In this document: positions 54,301 to 64,000 of the stretch, piece after piece
Layout: each line of letters starts with the position of its first letter
Numbering within the stretch: position 1 is the first letter of the stretch
NCBI GenBank assembly: GCA_945643635.1
Contig: CALZFC010000248.1
Location: forward strand, 6,391,501-6,455,500
Length of the DNA stretch: 64,000 bases
Origin: Allodiplogaster sudhausi
Lineage: Eukaryota > Nematoda > Chromadorea > Rhabditida > Diplogasteridae
Reading direction: 5' to 3'
Program-made: the position numbers and the translations under genes
Notes under the pieces: model-generated
What the model was told of the DNA's origin: nothing
Databases searched by the model: none
What the model saw: only the letters and a program-made list of their open reading frames with translations

Positions 54301-56718
54301 CTGGCGCTACATCGTTTGAGAACCGACCGATGAGAACGTAACGTATGAGAACATTCGTCGGTCATTTGAGAACCGAGCGTAAAGCGAATGTGCCGGATGA
54401 GAACCGAGCGTGGACATTATTTTCTTGCATATGCCAGATGAGAACCGAGCGTGGACATTATTTTCTTGCATATGCCAGATGAGAACCGAGCGTAGAGCGA
54501 ATGTGCCGGATGAGAACCGAGCGTAAAGCGAATGTGCCGGATGAGAACCGAGCGTGGGCATTATTTTCTCGCATACCCCGGATGAGAACCGAGCGTAGAG
54601 CGAATGTCCCACATGAGAACCGAGCGGGAAATATTATTTTTGGGTCTGTCCCTGATGAGAACCGAGCGGGAAATATTATTTTTGGGTCTGTCCCGGATGA
54701 GAACCGAGCGGGAAATATTATTTTTGGGTCTGTCCCGGATGAGAACCGAGCGGGAAATATTATTTTTGGGTCTGTCCCGGATGAGAACCGAGCGGGAAAT
54801 ATTATTTTTGGGTCTGTCCCGGATGAGAACCGAGCGGGAAAATGTCATTTTGGGTTTGGTCCGGATGAGAACCTAGCGGGAAAATGTCATTTTAGGTTTG
54901 GCCCGGATGAGAACCGAGTGGGAAATGTCATTTTTGGATATGTTCCGGATGAGAACCGTGCAGTATATGAAGTTTCAGGGTATTTACCGAATGTGAACCA
55001 CGGGGAAACATCTTTTCTTAATATCGAATAGATGAGAACCGAGCTATTCAGGGGTTTATGATGTTTATCATGAGCACGTTCCCCAAAGTATGTATCTACG
55101 AATGTTTTGGAGAGTTGCAAAACAATACTGTTAATCATTCGTTTCACTCATCAGTATGACTACAATACGAAATTCACAGATTCGAACAATGGCAAGGTTG
55201 AATTTTACATTGAATTAAAAAAACGAGTGTAGCAGTGAATAGATAAAGTCGCCATTTTGCCAAAAACACCTCAATACTAAGAATAAAGCTTTCATATAGC
55301 GCCTGTACTTGGTGTTATTTTACCGTATTTTCTCTTCTAGTACTCCTTTATTAGAATTTATTAGTATTCGTCTAACATTTCCTCCATGATTTCTCAATAT
55401 CATTGAAAAATATTGCCCCTCCTTTTAGCAACCCCATCTCCCTCTATTCGCCCACTCCCTAATAGATTGTCTCTCACTGAAGAATAACTGAAGAGGACTT
55501 TCAAGGACGCAGTTGAACTACGATTCCTTTTTTTAAGAATAATTGTTTTTAAATCTAAATTTTAGTGTATCACATTGAAAATAGGATCCCTCTCTCTTAT
55601 AAACTCCCTCCCCCATCTCTACCTCCCAGCGGTATTGAAAAATAATACTAATTGAGAACATACTGTCACTATTAAAAATAAAGACTTCAAGTAATTTTTT
55701 TAGCCAACTCGAAACAGATTGAATTGGATAACTACTTATTCTCATTTAAAAATATACTTGCAGCAATCTCAATTTTATTGACTGTTTAACCTAATTTTAT
55801 AATTTTGGTAATTTCGAATCTGTGAATTTCGTATTGTAGTCATACTGATGAGTGAAAAGAAAACTCTCCAACACATTCATAGATACATACTTTGGGGAAC
55901 CTGCTCATGATAAACATCATAAACCCCTGAATAGCTCGGTTCTCATCTGGTCGATATTAAGAAAAGATGTTTCCCCGTGGTTCACATTCGGGTAATACCC
56001 TGAAACTTCATATACTGTACGGTTCTCATCCGGAACATATCCAAAAATGACATTTCCCACTCGGTTCTCATCCATCCCAAACCTAAAACGACATTTTCCC
56101 GCTAGGTTCTCATCCGGGCCAAACCTAAAATGACATTTTCCCGCTAGGTTCTCATCCGGACCAAACCCAAAATGACATTTTCCCGCTCGGTTCTCATCCG
56201 GGACAGACCCAAAAATAATATTTCCCGCTCGGTTCTCATCCGGGACAGACCCAAAAATAATATTTCCCGCTCGGTTCTCATCCGGGACAGACCCAAAAAT
56301 AATATTTCCCGCTCGGTTCTCATCCGGGACAGACCCAAAAATAATATTTCCCGCTCGGTTCTCATCCGGGTCAGACCAAAAAATAATATTTCCCGCTCGG
56401 TTCTCATCCGGGACAGACCCAAAAATAATATTTCCCGCTCGGTTCTCATGTGGGACATTCGCTCTACGCTCGGTTCTCATCCGGGGTATGCGAGAAAATA
56501 ATGCCCACGCTCGGTTCTCATCCGGCACATTCGCTTTACGCTCGTTTCTCATCCGGCACATTCGCTCTACGCTCGGTTCTCATCTGGCATATGCAAGAAA
56601 ATAATGTCCACGCTCGGTTCTCATCCGGCACATTCGCTTTACGCTCGGTTCTCAAATGACCGACGAATGTTCTCATACGTTACGTTCTCATCGGCCGGTT
56701 CTCAAACGATGTAGCGCT
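54301..56718. mobile_element. Foldback element with 42-bp minisatellite arms
   Basis: Arms 54304-55184 and 55815-56717 are long inverted repeats around a 630-bp AT-rich loop. The outer ends are GCGCTACATCGTTTGAGAAC and its complement. Candidate 7-bp duplication TTGGGGC at 54294-54300 and 56719-56725. Each arm is built from repeats starting GATGAGAACCGAGCG; the central ones are exact 42-bp units. It is non-autonomous, of Galileo/FB type. Because 42 is divisible by three, the repeats are open in several frames on both strands; these are not genes. Confidence 0.85.
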
Positions 56719-56858
56719 TTGGGGCATACATAAAACAAGAATGAGATTATATGGTGGATGTGCTCTGTCGTGCCGTTTAAAGCGTGGGTGAAAGCTGAAA
56801 AAAACATTGTGAAATATTTTTATTTACTTTTGTTCTCTCGGTTTTTTTTTTCGCGCCC

Positions 56859-57185
56859 ATGGAAAACTTCTACCAGTTGCAGCAAAAGGTGCAAAAACTA
56901 TATAAAATTAGTTCAGTAGAGGAGATATTTTCTTAACACAACTCATTTCCTCGCTCTGATCAGGCGAGAGATAATCGCTCTCACCTCAGCTCCTATCTCT
57001 TCCCACCCTATCGATATTTGAAAACGAACCCAGTTCTCTCTTTCCCCAGACCTTGACGTTTCCTGCGTCTCTATCAAAGTATCTGTTGCCCTCATTGTCC
57101 ACATCCTCAGGAAGGTACACTGCTCAAGTCGATGGACGAGGAGAACAACAGTCGCATGGACAATCTGGCGGAGTGCCCCGACTGA
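56859..57185 (+). CDS. Short two-exon ORF (34 residues), function unknown
   Basis: Exon 1 (56859-56888) starts at ATG after GCGCCC and ends CAAAAG before GT. Exon 2 (57111-57185) follows an ATCCTCAG acceptor and ends at TGA, in phase. It would make MENFYQLQQK joined to a charged 24-residue tail ending NLAECPD. It lies inside the hAT-like element, so it may be a captured end of a host gene or a chance product. Confidence 0.3.
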
Positions 57186-58124
57186 TTAACCGACACCCTA
57201 CTTAACATCTCCTCTCCCAGCCACTCCCCGCACTACCAGGACAGTTTATCTCCAAAGCGTGGTGTCCGCAGTTGCACGCTGAACAGAGGCAGAGAATCGG
57301 GAGAAGGAAACACGGGCAGTGATCGTCGGCTCGGTGGAGAAAGGCAGCGATAGGGAGATCGCCGAACATGATAATTCCATGCTTATCTCCAGCCTTGCTG
57401 CTCCGTTACGAACGGCGTCCGTTCTCACCTCTCTCTCCCGACTGCATCTCTCTGGGTAACGTCAGCTGCCATCGGCACCCTCCAACTCGACCTCCCAACA
57501 AGGATTCGGCTTGAGCATCGTGTCAAATATGACTTCATCGAACTTTCGTACTAAGTGGCTCTAAGTGGTCGAAGCCTCAGACGAAATCTTGACTTTTGGA
57601 GGGGTCTGTATCTCGGGCCCCAAAGGGTCCAAGAGACCTAATCCTTTTTGATCGAGTTCCGTACCGTTCCTTGGCCCAAACCACTAACCGATCTACTTAG
57701 CCGCTGCAACTTTATCATTTCAGTTTATGACAACACTTTATAATATATTGTGAAGTTTGGAAATTTATTTCAGTTTTACCAAAATGCGCTTCCCAAAAGG
57801 GCTCAACTTATGAAAAATCCGTGATACATTTCATTGTAATTTCGGCCGACTGGAAATGAAAGCTTCATTAACATTTATTCAACCTGGCGTCAGTTTTCTC
57901 AGGGCTGGCTTCAGTTTTCTTCTTAGATTAATACATTTAAAAAATGTGCACGGCTGGGCTACAAAATTCCGAAAAAAAATTCCGAAGAAATGGCCTTCAT
58001 AACGGAATTCGGAATTCGAAAGGCTCCTTTTCATAACGGAATTCGGAAACCGGAATTCGGAAGGGAAAAAAGGTCGGAATTCGGAATTCGGAATTCGGAA
58101 TTCCGATACACCCCTGTTGCAGAC

Positions 58125-58599
58125 AATGTTCGTTTAAAGCGTTCAGTGCTGGATGATCTATCGTAGAGAATATTAGATATTAGAGTAAAAGTTGCTCTTG
58201 TCGCAAAATCACTGCCCCTTTCGAGAAGCGTAACCGTTCCGCATGCCCAGAAGTAACAAGGGAACCAATGAGTCAGGCAGAAACGTTGTACTATAGAGAA
58301 CATCATATATTACAACATATTATGCTCAGAATCATGTAAAATTCTAGGATACACTTTGCGCAAGGAACTTTAATTAACTAACTGGCCTGGAGAAATTTAG
58401 CTAGAAAAGTGTAGACAAGAGAGAAGAAGGCGTTAGCAAGTGTGGCATTGCTGAAAGTCCGATTTGGATGGTTACAATTGTAAGTTTTTTGAAAGAAGGA
58501 AGCAACAACAGCTTTCAAGTATGTAACTTTTAATTTAATTACAAATATTTTTATAGAATTCCTTTGTTTTCAGCATAAATGGCGCCAATCAAGAAAACA
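58125..58599. other. Intergenic stretch
   Basis: Between the hAT-like element and the 3' end of the acyl-CoA synthetase fragment. Nothing recognised. Confidence 0.4.
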
Positions 58600-59183
58600 T
58601 TAACCAATATTTTGTAAATTGTCAAACATGCTAACGTCCTTGCACACTTTACTTGTATCTACGCATTTGATCTCACAATTACCGGTCAATCTCTTAAATT
58701 TTAGCTTTGAGCGAGCCCCTTTTGTTAGCAGAACACGCAGTATCTTTCCGGATGGAGTCTTCGGTAGTTCCTTTACGAATTCGATGCCGCCTTTCAGTTG
58801 ATTGTATGGCGCGACCTTTCCTATAAATGGAATAAAAACGATATAACTAATAGAAGTACTTGAATCTATAATTTTCCGAAACCTTTGACAAAGTCGTTGA
58901 CGTCCTTTTGCGAGAGTCTTTAGCTTTTTCTCACAACGAATGCCCGTGGAAGTTCGCCGGCATCCTCATCAGGGACGCCAATTACGGCAGCGTCAGCGAT
59001 TAGTGGATGAGACAGTAAGATGTCTTCCAGCTTGGCCGGGGGCATCTGAATTTGAAATAAAATAAAATATTCAGAGTTAGATCACAACCTATCAAATGGA
59101 CACACATGGAATCCCTTGACCTTGATGAGCTCTTTCAGACGATCGACAATGGCGAGATCTCCGTCATTGTAGACGTATTTCAA
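58600..59183 (-). pseudogene. Acyl-CoA synthetase (4CL/luciferase type), C-terminal fragment
   Basis: The intact enzymes activate carboxylic acids as AMP esters and then CoA thioesters. Exon pieces, minus strand: ~59183-59107 (YNDGDLAIVDRLKELIKVKG, the hinge motif), 59045-58883 ([34 protein letters not shown]) and 58820-58600 (EFVKELPKTPSGKILR, holding the conserved catalytic Lys). Two lesions: an in-frame TAA in the middle exon between RKS and RLSQKDV, and loss of a stop after a C-terminal SKL (a peroxisomal signal), so the frame runs on for 34 more residues. The N-terminal adenylation domain is not seen upstream; a foldback element occupies 59,551-60,648. Family call secure; functional status very unlikely. 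Confidence 0.8.
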
Positions 59184-59550
59184 GTGTTGAGGTACGTTTG
59201 GATCTCGCTTCTGCTGTGGGCCTCGACAGTTCTTCAAGCAGTTTTCTACTTCACTTCATATGCCACTTTTTCAAAGTCGATTGCCTCGCAAACAATAAAC
59301 CATGTGACGAATCCAGAGAAACTAGTCGTGTGCATCCTATGAGCGAAAACGAGTGTAACATAAAAAGAAGGAGGAAATGCGATGTTTCTCTCTCTCTCTT
59401 CATTTTCATTTTGGGCAGGACATAAAAATATATGAGCTTCATCCAAGCAAACTGAGGTTGCTAGGATTCGCTAGATTCATTCGAGCGAAAATAGAAGAAG
59501 AAAATGACAAGCTGCTTACGGGACATCTCAATGTCTTTGCTTACCATTAG

Positions 59551-60648
59551 CGGGAGTATGTCAACTGAGCAGCGGACAACTGAGCAGCGGTCGATTGCGC
59601 AGCGGCCAATTGCGCGGCAATCTCTAATTGCCTTCAATTTTAATATTTTCGGTTATTGTAAAAACCAACTTAGCTGTTTTGTCGAACTTTTGACTTTTAT
59701 TACAATTTGAGTACAAATTAAAAATAGGTTTATTCAAAAGAATGACAGCTGTTCTGAAATAATCTGTCAGAAGAGAAAAGAACAATTTTGCAGCTAAACA
59801 AATAAAGGAATAGAAAGATAAGGCGTGAGAAAGTAGAAATATTTGGGTGCCCACGGTTAACTTTTTCATAATGTTTCACGTGCGAATTTACACTGCACCG
59901 CGCCCTGAAATGGTCCAGCTCATTTTGGCCCGAGGGACCACTTCGAACAGCGAGGAATTCTGTCTACATTTTATTGTTTACGTTATTTACATACTTCTTC
60001 ACGTGTTCCGGTGGAACAAGCGTCAAGGCCATGTATCCCTGGGTGAAGAACTTGCTGAGGGTCATTGTACATATGAGTTGGCTGCTTGGCCTATGTACAC
60101 TGGCCAATAACTGAGCTTCTACTCAATTAGAACAAAAATTGCTTGTGTATTTTTTAAACATCGCATCATCTTAGAAATTTGAAATTCAGATACAGAGCTG
60201 CAATTCGCTTGCACAAGCCCTTCTAGGTAAAGCTCAAACTTTCTCGCTGTTCGGAATGGTCCCTTGGGCCAAAACGAGCTGGACCATTTCAAGGCGCTGT
60301 GCAGTGAAAATTCGCACGTGAAATATTATGTAAAAGTTGACCGTGGCCACCGAAATATTTCTACTTTCTCACGCTTTATCTTTCTATTCCTTAATTTTTT
60401 TTGGCTGCAAAATTTTTGTTTTTCCTTCTGACAGATTACTTCAGATCAGCTGTCATTCTGTCGAATAAACCAATTTTTTATTATATTTTTATTGTAAAAG
60501 TTCGACAAAATAGCTAGGTTGGTTTGTTCAATAACTGAAAAATATTAAAAATTAAAGGCAATTAGATCCTGCCGCGCAATTGGCCGCAATCGACCGCTGC
60601 TCAGTTGTCCGCTGCTCAATTGACCGCTGCTCAGTTGACATACTCCCG
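59551..60648. mobile_element. 1.1-kb foldback element
   Basis: Ends CGGGAGTATGTCAACTGAGC and its complement. Arms of about 400 bp pair along most of their length: for example CACGTGCGAATTTACACTGC near 59,877 with GCAGTGAAAATTCGCACGTG near 60,302. Short CAACTGAGCAGCGG repeats lie next to each end. The loop (~59,945-60,250) shows no gene. No clear target duplication. Confidence 0.8.
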
Positions 60649-61593
60649 GTGTAGCAATAGGAGTCGGCGCAGACAAAGTATTGAGTCGGCAGGGAGGAGA
60701 GGTGAAGAATTCCTCCTCATTTTGTGCATTCGATGATTTTCCCGTCAACAGAGGGAGAGAAGAGTGTCATAAGCAGGAGAGAGAGGGAGATAGTAGACAA
60801 GAGAAAGAGATTTTCGAAGGAAACTCTTTTCTTGGCCGCCCAAATGGCTGAACGGAAGAAGGAGCCTTCGTTAGTGAAGGCAGGGTGAATAGCGTGAAGA
60901 GAGAGAGGGAGCGGAAGAAAGAGGGGAGAGAGGGTTCCAGCTGTACATAAGGGGGGGGGGGGGGGAGTTCTGAAGCAGCCATTTCGAGTGGTATCAAATA
61001 GACTGACATCCGTGAAACCTCCCTGCCCGAGGGCAGTTTCATCTTAAGTGATCGCAAGGCTCCGTCCGGACTCACAATGGGATGGAGAATACGAACAAGG
61101 TGCTACTGACTTCTTCGCAAGTTCCATTCTCGAAGAAGAGCGAGAGTTGAGATGGTTGACAGCGAGTTTTATGATTGAGCTGTAACTGTAGGGCATGATT
61201 GAGTCCGGCGCGACAAGGTGTGAGCATCGCGTGGCTCGAGTAAATACAAATCATGTCATATGTGTCGCCAATATTCTGCTTCTTGCCAGAGATGCAGAGC
61301 TCGTTCACGCGCGAGAAAAGAACAAATTCATCTGTTTTGAATAGAGATAAGAGGGAGGAAATTGAAGAATATGATGGAGATTGGGATATAGAAAAACAAT
61401 CGGTTTTGTTGCCTGATGCGGAACATTTACATTCTCAAAAAGCGGGCGAGGCATAGCTTCAATTTCAGAGTCTAGAGTTCGAAAAGAGAACAGGGTAAGA
61501 ACAGAATTAAAAATTGTTTTTGTCATGGTTTCTTTGACACTCTTAGCAAGGCGTTGTCAGGGCGAGAATGAAGTGTTAAAATGCCAAGATATT
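60649..61593. other. Purine-rich intergenic region
   Basis: Contains GA-rich stretches (60,770-60,930) and a 16-base G run (60,951-60,966). Frames here are short and composition-driven. No gene supported. Confidence 0.4.
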
Positions 61594-61974
61594 TTAGTAG
61601 TGGTCAGATTGAGGTTGACGGATGGAGAGTCCGCAATTTGTCTCCAAGGATGCAACGTGAACACAGTTGGATCCATTATGGCCTACAATTGAAGAGGGTA
61701 AAAAGCATTTAAATACTTCTAAGAAGACCCCCGCGGAAAAATCATCAACTAGATCTAGATGGACGGCACGGCATACGAGACAGATAAAAAGAATGACATA
61801 TCTTTTATGCGATTGAGAGGAGAGAAAGTCTCTTATGAAGAAGGGGCCCATGCCATCATGAACAGTGTTAGAGAACGGAGGTGAGTGGCAGAGTCTTGAC
61901 TTGGGTCCCTGATCCCAAGATATCAGAAAATATTCCTTTAACATTCCCTTTATTTGTTCCATTGCAAAGTGCAT
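61594..61974 (-). pseudogene. BEL/Pao-type integrase remnant
   Basis: A 126-codon frame with SPPFSNT, GPFFIRDF, RYVILFICLVCRAVHLDLV and HNGSN. It matches the first part of the integrase core of BEL/Pao LTR elements (first Asp region, then the RAVHLE strand, then DNGTNF). The first and second catalytic Asp positions are substituted (GMGPFF where DYFGPF is usual, HNGSN where DNGTN is usual). No RT, LTR or gag is visible nearby, so it is an old fragment. Confidence 0.75.
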
Positions 61975-62360
61975 ATTCTTGGCATCATTTAATGGCCATT
62001 CTTACAGAGTCATCAGGACAAGATCCATATTTTGATCACTTTGAAAATTAGTTGAAAAATCGATTATGCTAAACGAATTCCACGAATAAACACCTATAGA
62101 TATACCTTGCTTCTTCGTAGTTGACTACCAGCGAAGCCCTCTGAGAAAAGGCCCAAGGCCATCCGCGGGGCCACGCGTTCCTTTTACGAGTAAGTGTATA
62201 ATATACTGTCGCCATGTACACATGTCCATATGATATCGGGTTCTTACTGCGAGCTCCAGAATATTCGCTAATTTTGAGATTTATTATGCAATTTTTTTAA
62301 GGTAATTATCTCTTCCCAATCAGTAATGATGCTCAGTTTCTCATTTAGCATTCTTCTCTC

Positions 62361-62409
<49 letters not shown>

Positions 62410-63176
62410 TCTCACTCACTTTCTTATATAGATTTGTCGGTTAGAACTAAATTTCGTATTCAATCAAGATACGGTACAATAAAATGAGTATGTCTCGAAT
62501 GAGTGAGGGTAATGGAGCTCGTAAAAGTGTGCAGCTAGGAGTACGAGAGATAGAGTGCGACACCATATATGTAGATGCAGAGATAAGAAAGGAAAATAGA
62601 AGAGAGCGCACCAGCAAGTACCATTGAAGAGCGCGACAGTATACTGCAACCTCCGGCTTCAAGATTGGAGATGCAATGCGGTTTTCACTTCGCCTCGCCT
62701 TCTCTTTTCCTGCCCATCCTCCTGCTCATTATTTTAATGTCCCTGGCTTCTGCCCGTCGCAACCGTTTTCTTCCCATTGCGACCATCTCGGACATCTTCC
62801 CGATTATCCTTCTCCCTTTCACTCTCTCTGTCTGCCTCTCTTTTACTCTCTTTCTCTCATCAAATTCACATATTTATTGCCTGCTTCATTGCCTTATGCA
62901 TCATTCTTTTGATGAAAAGGAGAAACAAAAATGACAAATCGAGAATGGATGAGGCCTCCGTGAAATTCGTTGCTTCCATAGCTACCTTCGCCACCAAACA
63001 TCTCACTCGTCACTACCACTCCCGTCCACACCTGACATTAAAAACCAATACTGCTTCCTACTTATAATAGACATTTTCAATACCATAACCCAATTACATA
63101 CAGTTTCGGCCTTCGGCCGAAGCGCTGTGTTATACCTTTTCATATCTGTGTCATTTCATCATTGTATTACTGTGAA
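61975..63176. other. Intergenic region with CT tract
   Basis: A CT microsatellite lies at 62,348-62,418. A hydrophobic 89-codon frame (62665-62934, plus) has no recognisable family and overlaps other frames of similar length; left unassigned. Confidence 0.4.
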
Positions 63177-63213
63177 TGGGCCGGCCGCCCATCCCAATTT
63201 CCCAAAGCCCATC

Positions 63214-63623
63214 CAGAGGTCTGAATGGGCCGGCCGCCCGGCCCAATTTTCCCGGGCCTTGCCGGGCCAAGAAAAGTTGGGCCGGCCCTTAGGCCCGATT
63301 GGGCCCTCAAGTCAGAAATTCCTGACAAATTGATGATAAAGACGTAAACTTTAAATTTTAGGAAGTATTAGAAATGGGTGTATATTTACTAAATATGTCA
63401 ATGGATACATCAAATAACTTCAATGGAGTGGAAATGTTATTTAAAAAATTGTACGAAATTTTTTTTACATTAGAAAGGTTAAATTTAAATATGAGAGCCT
63501 AAATCTGGCCGGGCCGGGCCGAAAATTACAAGGCCTGGAACTTTCTGACCGGACCGGGCCGAGACTTGTTAGGGCCCGATGGGCCGGGCTGGCCCAAAAA
63601 TTATGGGCCCATTCCCTCCTCTG
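63214..63623. mobile_element. GC-rich hAT-type MITE, copy 3
   Basis: 410 bp, with ends CAGAGG(T/A) and TGGGCC pairing with GGGCCCA and CCTCTG. GGCCGGGCC clusters lie at both ends. No clear target duplication. A fragment of the same left end (63,177-63,212) sits immediately outside, suggesting partial tandem duplication. Confidence 0.7.
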
Positions 63624-64000
63624 ATTGAGCCATACTTACATATTTGCCTTATATTTGTTTCGAGATTATATATTGTTTATCTGGAGAGGAGAACAAGAAG
63701 AACATCGGAGGAAATTAGAGAAATATGACGCAATCAGATGAGTAAGTGGCCGCAAAGAGGTGGCCAATAGGTGCTTAAGGCACCTTAGACAAGAGAAAAA
63801 ACAAAACAAAGCAGAAATTATAAAAATAATATGTTCGGAAACGGAAAAGTTCCGTAGGACATGAAGAACACGCCCATTCAAACCCGGTCATCAAAAATGG
63901 TCACGCCAATACGCAACTCCTTGAAAAGGCCGCAACGCGTAACCGCGGTTGCTTGAGCCAATGCTGCCGTGGTATGGTAACTTTTAGCAACTGACAAAAC
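63624..64000. other. End of window, no gene seen
   Basis: AT-rich sequence without recognised features. Confidence 0.4.

Larger units (their letters stand above)
54114..58116. mobile_element. 4.0-kb hAT-like element with EcoRI-like subterminal repeats
   Basis: Ends CAGGGATGTATCGGAAT (left) and ATTCCGATACACCCCTG (right) are inverted repeats. The flanks TTGCCGAC (54106-54113) and TTGCAGAC (58117-58124) are an 8-bp duplication with one mismatch. Both ends carry clusters of CGGAATTCGGAA (54,140-54,232 and 57,995-58,103). No hAT transposase frame was found inside; the interior holds a foldback element and a short two-exon ORF. An alternative is two short elements that happen to flank the region. 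Confidence 0.65.

Noticed and set aside
54501..56561. Repetitive open frames with NRAGNIIFGSVPDE-type or MRTEREILFLGLSR-type units
   Set aside because: Products of the 42-bp minisatellite in foldback arms; several frames on both strands are equally open.
54604..56660. CRISPR-like array
   Set aside because: Repeats are directly contiguous 42-bp units without unique spacers, in a eukaryotic foldback element.
60951..60966. Poly-G run as a quadruplex element
   Set aside because: A single homopolymer run; likely length-variable and without supporting context.
62665..63067. Hydrophobic frames of 78-96 codons
   Set aside because: Overlapping frames of similar length in CT-rich sequence; no family match or splice structure.

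Overview
The window is animal genomic DNA, almost certainly from a nematode. Genes are split by short introns with GT..AG or GC..AG ends. The best-defined host gene (8.7-12.4 kb, minus strand) joins a Thr/Pro-rich region, an EGF-like domain and a DEG/ENaC (amiloride-sensitive channel) region, the layout of the nematode EGAS family. There are no operons, Shine-Dalgarno sites, CRISPR arrays, rRNA or tRNA genes that I can see. Mobile elements fill more than half of the window, several of them nested.

Layout. 1-5.76 kb: a non-LTR retrotransposon (LINE 1, plus strand) in which a 655-bp block at the ORF1/ORF2 junction is repeated five times. It abuts a broken fragment of an Hsp70-family ER chaperone gene (HYOU1/Grp170-like, about 5.76-6.72 kb). 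7.1-8.0 kb: a long CT tract, a small hairpin and a palindromic MITE with TTAA ends. 8.7-12.4 kb: the EGAS-like channel gene (minus), followed to 14.8 kb by decayed tandem copies of its 5' region. 15.5-31.2 kb: a second, decayed LINE (minus) whose ORF1 is split by a 12-kb Gypsy-type LTR retrotransposon (18,909-30,897, minus) with a 4-bp target duplication.

The LTR element is the most unusual object. Reading along the minus strand, its order is LTR, primer-binding site, a 1.7-kb leader, gag, an envelope-like glycoprotein region, protease, then RT/RNase H/integrase, a coiled-coil ORF and the LTR. The envelope-like part therefore lies between gag and protease instead of after pol. Beyond its 3' LTR the element also carries a second copy of the 1.1-kb leader and the last 17 bp of a third LTR.

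31.9-53.8 kb: a large inverted segmental duplication around a 4-kb spacer. It carries four nine-exon copies and one three-exon fragment of a roughly 301-residue protein family that looks like a GNAT (arylalkylamine-type) N-acetyltransferase. Copies A and B are on the plus strand; C, D and fragment E are on the minus strand. Copy B is the only one with an intact full-length frame, and even it lacks a canonical AG at its last 3' splice site. Copy C is a chimera of A-like and B-like sequence. TTAA MITEs sit at the same intron positions in all four copies.

54-64 kb: a 4.0-kb hAT-like element with 8-bp target duplications contains a 2.4-kb foldback element built of 42-bp minisatellite arms. After it come an acyl-CoA synthetase C-terminal gene fragment with an in-frame stop (minus), a 1.1-kb foldback, a BEL/Pao integrase remnant (minus), and one of three GC-rich hAT-type MITEs.

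The genes do not form a pathway. The window reads as a repeat-rich, rearranging region in which a tandem and inverted acetyltransferase family and a sensory-type ion channel gene are embedded. Exon coordinates come from reading frames and splice dinucleotides read by eye; there is no transcript evidence.
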